The translations under genes and the position numbers were made by a program. A DNA stretch of 11,877 bases from a bacterium (lineage in GTDB: Bacteria; Patescibacteriota; Gracilibacteria; JAUYGZ01): positions 1 through 11,877 of the forward strand of contig JAUYKR010000123.1 in the NCBI GenBank assembly GCA_030699855.1, written 5' to 3'. This document shows positions 1-6,177 of this stretch, in pieces (position 1 is the first letter of the stretch; the number at the start of each line of letters is the position of its first letter). Under the pieces are notes generated by a model. The model was given only the letters and a program-made list of their open reading frames with translations. It ran no database searches and was not told where the DNA came from.

Positions 1-25
1 TCCATCGGGACAAGAGAAAAAGGCC

Positions 26-54
26 TTGCGACAAACAAAAATAAATAATATACT
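26..54 (+). promoter_or_regulatory. Candidate sigma-70 type promoter for abiEi-abiEii
   Basis: A -35-like TTGCGA at 26-31 is separated by exactly 17 nt from a -10-like TATACT at 49-54. The expected transcription start is near position 61, about 30 nt before the abiEi start codon. The surrounding DNA is strongly A/T-rich. The call rests on consensus similarity and spacing only. Confidence 0.55.
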
Positions 55-57
55 TAA

Positions 58-81
58 AAAGTAATCAATTATGATTACTTT
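58..81 (+). promoter_or_regulatory. Perfect inverted repeat, probable AbiEi operator
   Basis: The left arm AAAGTAATCA (58-67) and right arm TGATTACTTT (72-81) are exact reverse complements separated by the 4-nt spacer ATTA. The repeat covers the expected transcription start and lies just upstream of the Shine-Dalgarno-like AGG (84-86), which is 7 nt from the ATG at 94. AbiEi antitoxins are known to bind inverted repeats in their own promoter and repress the operon. A repressor bound here would block the promoter at 26-54. The palindrome is seen; its identity as the AbiEi site is inferred. Confidence 0.65.
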
Positions 82-93
82 CTAGGTAAAAAC

Positions 94-663
94 ATGAAAA
101 GCTCAGGCCTCGCCAAGCTGTATGCAGCAGGAAGAACGATCTTCAGCACTAAAGACCTGTCGCTTTTATGGAGGAGGGCAGACACGAATTACCTCAAAAC
201 CAAAACCTATCGCCTGACCAAAAAGAGCATTCTCATCCCCTTGCGAAGAGGGCTCTATGCGATAAAAAAAGATTACAATCATCAGGAGCTGGCGAATCAG
301 CTCCTCGTTCCTTCCTACATCAGTCTTCATACCGTCCTCAGTGAAGCGGGAGCTATTTTTCAATATAATTCGACTATTGCCAGTGTCAGCAGGATCACCC
401 GAGAGAGTGAGGTGGATGGCGTCAGGTATTCCTATCAAAAAATAAAAGATGCTGTGCTCTTCAATAAATCCGGCATCGCGGTCAAGGATGGTATTACCAA
501 AGCCTGTCCGGAAAGAGCCTGGCTTGACTGGCTGTATCTGAATAAAAACGCCAGCTTGGATAACGATAGAGCTTTAGATTGGCAAAAATGTCTGGATCTC
601 CTTCCCTTGTATCGTAACGCAGCATTGGAAAAACGGCTGAAAAAATGGCTTCCCAATTCATAA
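94..663 (+). CDS. abiEi: AbiEi-like antitoxin / transcriptional repressor (type IV TA)
   Basis: This 189-residue protein resembles the short AbiEi antitoxin family. An N-terminal winged helix-turn-helix (about residues 8-55) contains the family-like segment with a charged RRGLYAI end. It is followed by a mixed alpha/beta domain that in this family antagonises the partner toxin. In type IV systems the antitoxin counteracts toxin activity without stable protein-protein binding and also represses its own promoter. Support comes from the partner gene: its stop lies 19 nt inside the next ORF, which carries the AbiEii signature. The ATG has an AGG ribosome-binding element 7 nt upstream and follows a promoter and palindrome. 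Length is normal for the family and no frameshift is seen. A plain wHTH regulator is the alternative, but the toxin-like partner argues against it. Confidence 0.8.
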   Translation: MKSSGLAKLYAAGRTIFSTKDLSLLWRRADTNYLKTKTYRLTKKSILIPLRRGLYAIKKDYNHQELANQLLVPSYISLHTVLSEAGAIFQYNSTIASVSRITRESEVDGVRYSYQKIKDAVLFNKSGIAVKDGITKACPERAWLDWLYLNKNASLDNDRALDWQKCLDLLPLYRNAALEKRLKKWLPNS

Positions 664-1376
664 TCCTTCCCACTATGCCAAACGACAAACACCAGCACGA
701 ACAGATCATGAGCCGGATCTTGTTTGATATTTTTAAAAGCTCCGAACTGAAGAACCTGCTGGCCTTCAAGGGGGGCACGGCCTGTTATTTTCTTTACGAT
801 CTTCCCCGATTTTCCGTTGATCTCGACTTTAACCTGCTTGATTCATCACAAGCGGATCAGGTGTTTGGCCGAATGACCGAGCTCCTGAAAAAATATGGAA
901 CCATCAAGGACGGTTTTCATAAGCGCCATACCTTATTTTTCTTGCTTTCCTACCATCTCAAAAGTTGGAACATTAAGGTGGAGATCAATACCAGAGCCTT
1001 TTCTCATGATCAGTATGTGCTCCAGCACTACCTTGGTCTACCCCTGATGGTCCTGGATAAACCATTTATAACAGCACACAAACTGGCAGCGATCACTGAC
1101 CGTAAACACTTGGCCATGCGTGATCTTTTCGACACCCATTATTTTCTGAAACACCTCTGGCCTATCGATGAAGATACCATCCGGGAAAGAACCGGAATGA
1201 ATATCAAGGAGTATTTTCAAAAACTGGTCACCTTTATCGGGCGGCAGAAGCCCTTGAATATCCTCCAGGGTCTGGGAGAACTTCTGGATGAGAAGCAAAA
1301 AATCTGGGCCAAAGAACATCTGGTGGAAGAGCTGCTCTTTTACCTCAGAGCTTATGGGGAGAAGAGGGGCGGATAA
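645..1376 (+). CDS. abiEii: AbiEii-like nucleotidyltransferase toxin
   Basis: This 243-residue protein belongs to the AbiEii/AbiGii nucleotidyltransferase family (DNA polymerase beta fold). The signature is clear: GGTA at residues 43-46, then RFSVDLDF at 55-62 with the paired metal-binding aspartates D59 and D61. A third acidic candidate is E113 in KVEINTR, and the family C-terminal motif is seen as K146...R153...RDLFD (159-163). Family members transfer nucleotides to RNA targets; for relatives such as MenT the target is the tRNA acceptor end. They arrest growth, and AbiE was first found as phage abortive infection. The chosen ATG overlaps abiEi by 19 nt, which favours translational coupling because no ribosome-binding site is visible. 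A later ATG at 675 is possible. All catalytic residues appear intact. Confidence 0.85.
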   Translation: MASQFIILPTMPNDKHQHEQIMSRILFDIFKSSELKNLLAFKGGTACYFLYDLPRFSVDLDFNLLDSSQADQVFGRMTELLKKYGTIKDGFHKRHTLFFLLSYHLKSWNIKVEINTRAFSHDQYVLQHYLGLPLMVLDKPFITAHKLAAITDRKHLAMRDLFDTHYFLKHLWPIDEDTIRERTGMNIKEYFQKLVTFIGRQKPLNILQGLGELLDEKQKIWAKEHLVEELLFYLRAYGEKRGG

Positions 1377-1425
1377 GAAAATGAAGGAGGGGGAAACGGA
1401 TAAACTTCTCGTCCCTCTTGTTCCT

Positions 1426-1459
1426 GCCCCGCACCTCTCTCTTCGTTCGAATGCGGGGC
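1426..1459. repeat. GC-rich inverted repeat downstream of abiEii
   Basis: The arms GCCCCGCA (1426-1433) and TGCGGGGC (1452-1459) are perfect reverse complements around an 18-nt loop. The loop contains a smaller TTCG/CGAA pairing. It lies 50 nt after the abiEii stop and could help end that transcript, but no T-run follows on either strand, so it is a poor match to an intrinsic terminator. Confidence 0.4.
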
Positions 1460-1485
1460 CACATATCTTTCCGATTCAAACTTCA

Positions 1486-1501
1486 TCCCGACTTGTCGGG
1501 A
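1486..1501. terminator. Small hairpin between abiEii and tRNA-Asp, possible terminator
   Basis: TCCCGA (1486-1491) and TCGGGA (1496-1501) form a 6-bp stem with a CTTG tetraloop. On the plus strand CTCGTTTTC follows, a weak T-rich tail that could terminate abiEii transcription. On the minus strand the hairpin lies 25 nt after the tRNA-Asp 3' end, where it may stop tRNA readthrough, although no U-run follows there. It could also be a dispersed palindromic repeat; that cannot be judged from one copy. Confidence 0.4.
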
Positions 1502-1525
1502 CTCGTTTTCATCGCAAATTCAATG

Positions 1526-1602
1526 TGGCGGAACAGACGGGACTCGAACCCGCGACCTCCCGCGTGACAGGCGGGCGCTCTAACCAACTGAGCTACTGCT
1601 CC
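1526..1602 (-). tRNA. tRNA-Asp (anticodon GTC)
   Basis: A complete 77-nt cloverleaf can be drawn on the minus strand. The acceptor stem GGAGCAG pairs with CTGTTCC (one G-U pair). The D arm is GCTC/GAGC and the anticodon stem is CCCGC/GCGGG around the loop CTGTCAC, giving anticodon GTC. The T arm is GCGGG/CCCGT with loop TTCGAGT. The discriminator base is G73, the known Asp identity base, and the CCA end is encoded in the DNA (TGG at 1526-1528 on the plus strand). It is flanked 5' by its own promoter-like sequence and lies between the Cys/Gly-rich mini-ORF and the abiE module, whose genes are on the opposite strand. Confidence 0.97.
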
Positions 1603-1612
1603 ATGCTGGCCT

Positions 1613-1641
1613 AGAGTATCAGCAATATTTTTTAGTGGCAA
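1613..1641 (-). promoter_or_regulatory. Candidate promoter of tRNA-Asp
   Basis: On the minus strand TTGCCA (1641-1636, 5 of 6 matches to the -35 consensus) is followed after 17 nt by TACTCT (1618-1613). A TG dinucleotide placed as in extended -10 elements precedes the latter. The expected start near 1606 is only a few nucleotides before the mature tRNA 5' end at 1602, which fits a tRNA gene. The -10 hexamer itself is weak. Confidence 0.5.
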
Positions 1642-1646
1642 CTGAT

Positions 1647-1754
1647 TTAGAACTGCGCTTTTCCGCATCCGCAGCCCCCACCGCAGCCTCCACTAAGCGT
1701 GAGTCCACACCCGCATCCGCCGCCGCAACCGCCACTGCATGTTTCGGTCATCAT
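1647..1754 (-). CDS. Cys/Gly-rich miniprotein with an internal 11-residue duplication
   Basis: A short ORF reads, from the second of two adjacent ATGs (1751), as 34 residues with 7 Cys and 14 Gly. The 11-residue unit SGGCGGGCGCG occurs twice, at residues 6-16 and 20-30, joined by LTL; the tail is KAQF. The two DNA copies differ at 7 of 11 codons, always at the third base and always synonymously, which argues that the protein sequence is under selection. I do not recognise a family. The Cys spacing (CxxxCxC in each unit) suggests metal or cluster binding or a modified-peptide precursor, but no maturation gene is visible nearby. No close Shine-Dalgarno site precedes the ATG; a GGAGG lies about 21 nt upstream inside a hairpin. 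The gene follows murE by 89 nt and precedes tRNA-Asp on the same strand. Confidence 0.65.
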   Translation of the reverse strand: MMTETCSGGCGGGCGCGLTLSGGCGGGCGCGKAQF

Positions 1755-1772
1755 AAGAGAAAATAAAGGATA

Positions 1773-1791
1773 AGTCCTCCAGGGGAGGACT
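1773..1791 (-). terminator. Hairpin with T-rich tail after murE (terminator or leader hairpin)
   Basis: On the minus strand AGTCCTCC (1791-1784) and GGAGGACT (1780-1773) form a perfect 8-bp stem with a 3-nt loop. The T-rich stretch TATCCTTTATTTT follows. It lies about 50 nt after the murE stop and 18 nt before the miniprotein ATG. It may be the intrinsic terminator of the murE cluster. The 3' arm also contains the only Shine-Dalgarno-like GGAGG upstream of the miniprotein, so the stem could hide it. An alternative pairing, GGGGAG (1806-1801) with CTCCCC (1787-1782), is mutually exclusive with this stem. Confidence 0.45.
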
Positions 1792-1794
1792 CCT

Positions 1795-1823
1795 AGAATA
1801 CTCCCCCCACATGGCCAGAGCAA
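1795..1823 (-). promoter_or_regulatory. Weak candidate promoter for the miniprotein
   Basis: On the minus strand TTGCTC (1823-1818) is separated by 17 nt from TATTCT (1800-1795). Transcription would start near 1788, inside the 5' arm of the 1773-1791 hairpin, so this promoter and a terminator role for that hairpin are partly competing explanations. Only 3 of 6 and 4 of 6 consensus positions match. Confidence 0.25.
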
Positions 1824-1843
1824 GTATCGAGCTGTAATAATTG

Positions 1844-3169
1844 TTACACGGCCGCGGTTCGCGTCCTCAAGGCTTTTCTTATCTCCTCCCGCTCATTCCA
1901 GGGGCGAATGCCGTCGGCGAAGGTTCGCCCTTCAAAGTCGCCCATGCCGGGAACGACTACCGTGTCACCCTTTTCAGCTTTTCCGCAGGCGAAGGCGATC
2001 GCTTTCGCCCGGTCTGGGATTTCAAAAAAGCCTTCATCTTTTTTTAGCCGGCTGTGCTCGAGCCCTTCCAGGATCATCTCCCGAATGTGGGAGGGGTCTT
2101 CCGTATAGGGTTCATCATCGCAGACGATGACCTTGTCCGCCAAAGCTCCGCATATCTCGCCGATTTTGGGGCGCTTCTTCTGATCGCGGTCGCCGCAGCA
2201 GCCGAAGACTACCCACAGCTTCCCTTCCGTGGTCTTGCGAAGGGTCTTCAGCAATTTTCCATAGCCATCCTCCGTCATGGCGAAGTCGATGTAGACCCGA
2301 AAGTTTTGGCCTTCGTCGATGCTTTCCATCCGACCTGGAATCAAGCGGACTTCCTTGAGGGCCTTCTCCACCGCCTCCAATCCAACTCCCTGCGAGTAGG
2401 CGATAGCCGTAGCCGCCAAAATATTTTCCACATTGAATTCGCCGGGCAGATAGGTTCTCAACTGTTTTTCCTCCTTTGGCGTTCTCAGGGTCAGATCCGT
2501 ATGGTCGGCGAACAATTGAACGTCGCTGGCGAAGATCTGATCTGAAATTTCCTCCATGAGCTTATTTTTTAACCCGTAGCTGATTTTCCAATCGGCAGGG
2601 TGGCGAACGAAGTACTCATAATTTTCCTGATCGTCTCCATTCAATATCGCCACTTTTTTAACTCCCCGCTTGTGTTTGCCCAGCATCAGATTTTCAAATA
2701 ACTTTATTTTTTCCGCCCGATAAGCGCGCATGGACTTGTGGTAATCCAAATGCTCGGGAGTGACGTTGGTGATGGCCGCCACATCGTAGCTCACCCCAGT
2801 CACCCGGTGCTGGGCCAGGGCGTGCGAACTGGTTTCGATGACGGCGTACTTGCAACCGGCGTTTACCATTTTCCGCAGCAGTTTTTGCAGCTGAAACGGT
2901 CCCAAAGTGGTCTTGTGAGTGGCGTTCTGCCACTCCTTGCGGTCGACGCGAAAATTAATCGTGGAAGCCAGTCCCACTTTGTGGCCTGCTTTTTCCAGCA
3001 TCTTTGTGACCAAATTCACGGTCGTGGTCTTGCCGTTGGTGCCCGTAACCCCTATCACGATCAACGTGTTCGCAGGATACCGATACCACAGGCAAGCCAG
3101 CCAGGCCTTGAGCCGGTGCAGCAGCAGCTTCCAGGAATGAGGGATCATTTTTTTTGCTTTTCCCAGCAT
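1844..3169 (-). CDS. murE: MurE-type Mur ligase (UDP-MurNAc-tripeptide synthetase-like), short form
   Basis: This 441-residue cytoplasmic ligase adds the third amino acid to the peptidoglycan stem peptide, using ATP. Visible motifs are the P-loop GTNGKTT (43-49), the TSSHAL and NVTPEHLDYH region (113-144), EKIKLF (153-158) with the lysine that is carbamylated in Mur ligases, NGDD (177-180), the PGRME hinge (278-282), GDRDQKKRP (326-334) and a C-terminal GMGDFEGR. The usual N-terminal UDP-MurNAc domain is missing and the protein begins about 38 residues before the P-loop, giving a shorter protein than the ~490 residues of E. coli MurE. The position of the DNPR motif, which reads meso-DAP in other MurE enzymes, holds DDEPYTEDP (351-359), so the amino acid added cannot be predicted. 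I chose the ATG at 3169, 4 nt after the pgeF stop; the open frame extends to 3280 inside pgeF, and an ATG at 3148 is also possible. Confidence 0.85.
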   Translation of the reverse strand: MLGKAKKMIPHSWKLLLHRLKAWLACLWYRYPANTLIVIGVTGTNGKTTTVNLVTKMLEKAGHKVGLASTINFRVDRKEWQNATHKTTLGPFQLQKLLRKMVNAGCKYAVIETSSHALAQHRVTGVSYDVAAITNVTPEHLDYHKSMRAYRAEKIKLFENLMLGKHKRGVKKVAILNGDDQENYEYFVRHPADWKISYGLKNKLMEEISDQIFASDVQLFADHTDLTLRTPKEEKQLRTYLPGEFNVENILAATAIAYSQGVGLEAVEKALKEVRLIPGRMESIDEGQNFRVYIDFAMTEDGYGKLLKTLRKTTEGKLWVVFGCCGDRDQKKRPKIGEICGALADKVIVCDDEPYTEDPSHIREMILEGLEHSRLKKDEGFFEIPDRAKAIAFACGKAEKGDTVVVPGMGDFEGRTFADGIRPWNEREEIRKALRTRTAAV

Positions 3170-3173
3170 AATT

Positions 3174-3869
3174 TTAGAGTGACATGAGAATAGCACTGGC
3201 GAAGGTCGAATACCGCTCTCCACGCTTTTCATCCGGCAACTGGCTCCAACTTCGGTAAGAAAAATATTCAGGATTGTCAAAGGTGTCGATTTCGCAGTCT
3301 TCCACCTGGTCGATGCCGATGCAGGAAAGCGTTTCCATCACTCCTTGTGTCATGGCAAAATGCTGTTTCTTCCCACGCTTCTTCAGCAGATGTGTCTTCT
3401 CTTTCGGCAACAGATCAATGAAGTCCTGCTGGACTTCAAAATGGCGTTCGCGCAGATGTGGGCCCAGGAAAGCTTGGAAAGTCTGATGATCCCAGACTTG
3501 TTCCTGACACAGGCTGGAGAAGGATTGAATAATGCCGGCCAGGAACCCCCTCCAACCGCAGTGCAAGGCGACGATGATCTCTTCTTTCTTGCTCCACAGC
3601 AGAATGGGCACGCAGTCAGCCGTCTTGGTGTAAATCAAAATCTTCGGCTTATTAGTCCAGAGGCCATCAGTGCCATCCATCAACTGTATTCCGGAACCTC
3701 CGGCATATTCAATATGGCTGCCATGAACCTGGGTCATGGCGGTGATATCCTTTGTTTTTATGCCCAATGTCCCGAAGCGTTTAGTCATTTTCTTGTCGCC
3801 AGCAGTCACGTGTCCGAAGGCCGCGTCGGTAACGATGATTCGGCCAATATCGATGTCTTTACTTATCAT
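3174..3869 (-). CDS. pgeF: PgeF/YfiH family (peptidoglycan editing factor, laccase-domain protein)
   Basis: This 231-residue cytoplasmic protein of the YfiH (DUF152, 'multicopper polyphenol oxidase') family has the metal-site residues of the family in order: His49 (QVHG), Cys86 (TADCVP) and His103 (LHCGWRG), followed by FLGPHL. In E. coli PgeF removes errors in which L-Ser replaces L-Ala in UDP-MurNAc precursors. Other members act on purine nucleosides, including adenosine, so the substrate is not certain from sequence. The start codon lies 11 nt inside the end of lysS and the stop is 4 nt before murE, giving tight coupling with a peptidoglycan ligase. That placement supports the cell-wall editing role over nucleoside metabolism, though only by context. 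Length is normal. Confidence 0.85.
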   Translation of the reverse strand: MISKDIDIGRIIVTDAAFGHVTAGDKKMTKRFGTLGIKTKDITAMTQVHGSHIEYAGGSGIQLMDGTDGLWTNKPKILIYTKTADCVPILLWSKKEEIIVALHCGWRGFLAGIIQSFSSLCQEQVWDHQTFQAFLGPHLRERHFEVQQDFIDLLPKEKTHLLKKRGKKQHFAMTQGVMETLSCIGIDQVEDCEIDTFDNPEYFSYRSWSQLPDEKRGERYSTFASAILMSL

Positions 3870-6153
3870 GGTGCAGATAAAAGGTCTCCTTCACGGTTCC
3901 ACCGCAAAATTTCAGCACCAGTTCCTGAAATTCTTCCATCACCAGCTTCAGCTCTTCCAGACGGTGTGCTGCGCTGCCGTCGACGTTCAAGAGCACATTC
4001 GTCATGGATTCATCTGCTTTCGTCAGCTCACTGTCATAATGGTTGAAATCACGTGCCAAGCAGAGGTCATTCGCGTCAAAAAAACACAGTTCACCTTCTT
4101 CCAATTTTTTAGGCCGGTCGGTGCCGATGCCCTGAAATTGATCTGAATGCTTGGAGAAGCGCAGCGAGATGGGGGTGCTCAGATTGTCTCGATTAAATGC
4201 CCCCAGGGAAAACTGATGCTTGATCGTCAGGTAGTTATACAAGTCCACGATCACGTTGATATGAGGAAAGGGTTTGCCTTTCGCCAGCCGGTCGATCAGG
4301 GCTACCGGAGACGGTTTGCGCTTGCTGGGATCAACCCCAAAGGCCTTGTACAGATCCTTAAACGCCTTTAGCTTTTCCGAACTTTCCTTCAGCGACTGAA
4401 AGTCGGTCGAGCCTGTCAGCTCTCCGATCATTCGGCTGAGTTCTGGATTTTCTCCCTCAATCTTTACTCCTTCCACGAGCGCCCAGGCCGTCTTGATGCC
4501 GGGTAGACGTTCAGCGGCCTCTGCCTTCATGACGATCAGGGGAGTGATGACATCCGAATACGTTTTTTTTTCACGCTGCTCCAGCAGGCTGACCGCCTTG
4601 AATCGATTCCTCAAAAAGGTCCGGTCCAGTGCCGAGAAAAACCAGCCCACCTGCGGTCCGGAAGTTTTTCCCAGCAGGGAGCTGTACAAAGCCGAAAAAG
4701 CTTCCCGGGCTTCCAGTGGTGATGCCTTGCGCAGCTCGTGGATACGGGCGTGCAAGCTTTCGTCCTGCAGACTATCGTCCGCCAGCACTTCCGAAACCTG
4801 CCGGAGAAAGTCTTTTTGCTCCGAGCTGAGGTCGTGGGCTGATTCGGGAATATCTTGCTGCAGCTCGAAGAGGTACTCCTCGCTGGCGTAATTTTTTAGC
4901 CAGCCCACGGCGAAGTTTTTGCGGTTGTCCGCCTCCGCCTTGTCCGCAGCGGTCAGTTTTTCTCCCTTTAATTTTTTCACTTCCTCCAGGAAATCGACAT
5001 GGGGCATCTGCGTTAAAAAAGAAACCTGGCCGAAGCGGGGACGGAAGTTATTTTCCAGTTTTTCCGGAGCAATTTGAGAAAAGTGAAACACCCGATCGAG
5101 ATCCGGGAAGGGCTTTTCCTTTCCAAAAAAATGCTCAGCTGTTTCGTCGTACTGATCATAGAGTCTGGGAATGGTTCCGCCTGTCAGCTTAAACTCGATC
5201 GGCTGGTTTGATCTGGCTCTCACCATCATAAAACGAAGAAGCTCCGGCGGCAGGCTGTCGAACACCTCTTTAGCCGTGGAACCACTTCCTTTCGAGGAGC
5301 TCATTTTAGCCCCTTCAAACAAAAAGAATTCGTAGGGAATGCTGTAGGGAACCGTGGCCTCCAAAATTTCTTTGCAAATTCTTACGCCAATATCGCGCGA
5401 GCCGCCGGCGGCGCAATGATCCTTTCCGGATCCTTCTATATCCACCTTCATTCCGGCCCACTTCACCGGCCATTCCACCTTCCAGGGTAGTTTCCCCCGG
5501 CCCCCATAAGGGGAGACTTTCCCCGTGTTTCCGCAACCCTTGGCCCACCTCACCATGTCCGGCTCGCAGACGTAGGTTACCTCGTTTTCCTCGACTCCCG
5601 TGACCTTGGTGGTGCCGACTTTTCCGCAGCGCTCGCAGATGACCTGTAGCGGATACCAGTCCTCGGGCTTTTCCGATCCGCTCACCTCTCTATAAATGGC
5701 TCGTATTTCCGCAGGATGACGGATTACCTTTTCAATCCAGGGGTCATACAAGCCAGAATCATACTGCTGGCTGGCGCGAATGATTTCCGGCTGGAAGCCG
5801 AGGCCGTTGATCACGCCCAGGAATTCCTGTCCCCAGTATTCGGCGAAATTCTTGGCCTTTCCGTCTGGAGAGGGAATATCGCGCAGGGGCATGCCCATGT
5901 ATTTCGCATATTCCGTCTGATCCAGGTATCCCGGCAGAGAGTCCATGGGGTCGACATCGTTGAATTCGAACAAAAATCTGGCCTTAACGCCTCGTTCGTT
6001 GAGTGCTTGAGCGACCACGCCGTGAATGACCACGCCCCGCAGTGAGCCGACGTGAACGCGTCCCGAGAGGGTTTTTTCGTCGCGAAGGATAAATTCCTGT
6101 TTACCCGGAGAGGCCTTCAAGATCTCATCGACAACTTCGTCAACCCAAAACAT
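3859..6153 (-). CDS. lysS: Class I lysyl-tRNA synthetase fused to a C-terminal B3/B4-like editing domain
   Basis: This 764-residue protein charges tRNA-Lys with lysine. Residues 1-525 are a class I (archaeal-type) LysRS: the HIGH-like HVGS at 34-37, a Cys4 zinc site (C173, C176, C196, C207), GSGKDH (241-246), KMSSSKG at 283-289, then a helical anticodon-binding region to about 525. Class I LysRS is usually about 500-550 residues, so ~230 extra residues remain. Residues ~535-750 read as a B3/B4 domain: a PSPVALIDRL segment (614-623), INVIVDLYNYLTIKH (632-646), FQGIGT (673-678), EEGELCFFDAND (685-696) and ARDFNHYDSELT (700-711). B3/B4 is the editing fold of the PheRS beta subunit and of stand-alone trans-editing proteins. 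One continuous frame runs through both parts. It follows the eIF-2B-like gene by 55 nt and overlaps pgeF by 11 nt. No clear Shine-Dalgarno site precedes the ATG. Confidence 0.92.
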   Translation of the reverse strand: MFWVDEVVDEILKASPGKQEFILRDEKTLSGRVHVGSLRGVVIHGVVAQALNERGVKARFLFEFNDVDPMDSLPGYLDQTEYAKYMGMPLRDIPSPDGKAKNFAEYWGQEFLGVINGLGFQPEIIRASQQYDSGLYDPWIEKVIRHPAEIRAIYREVSGSEKPEDWYPLQVICERCGKVGTTKVTGVEENEVTYVCEPDMVRWAKGCGNTGKVSPYGGRGKLPWKVEWPVKWAGMKVDIEGSGKDHCAAGGSRDIGVRICKEILEATVPYSIPYEFFLFEGAKMSSSKGSGSTAKEVFDSLPPELLRFMMVRARSNQPIEFKLTGGTIPRLYDQYDETAEHFFGKEKPFPDLDRVFHFSQIAPEKLENNFRPRFGQVSFLTQMPHVDFLEEVKKLKGEKLTAADKAEADNRKNFAVGWLKNYASEEYLFELQQDIPESAHDLSSEQKDFLRQVSEVLADDSLQDESLHARIHELRKASPLEAREAFSALYSSLLGKTSGPQVGWFFSALDRTFLRNRFKAVSLLEQREKKTYSDVITPLIVMKAEAAERLPGIKTAWALVEGVKIEGENPELSRMIGELTGSTDFQSLKESSEKLKAFKDLYKAFGVDPSKRKPSPVALIDRLAKGKPFPHINVIVDLYNYLTIKHQFSLGAFNRDNLSTPISLRFSKHSDQFQGIGTDRPKKLEEGELCFFDANDLCLARDFNHYDSELTKADESMTNVLLNVDGSAAHRLEELKLVMEEFQELVLKFCGGTVKETFYLHHDK

Positions 6154-6177
6154 AAGCCAGCTTTAAATAGCTCAGAG

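Noticed and set aside
1288..1668. Open frames running across the tRNA-Asp gene on either strand
   Set aside because: They translate a confident tRNA and its flanks and show no protein-like features.
3170..3280. In-frame N-terminal extension of murE by 37 residues
   Set aside because: It lies inside pgeF in another frame, has no Mur ligase similarity, and an ATG at 3169 lies 4 nt after the pgeF stop.
2054..4046. Several plus-strand open frames of 130-230 codons opposite murE, pgeF and lysS
   Set aside because: They are antisense to genes with full motif support and have no recognisable domains, start signals or sensible composition.
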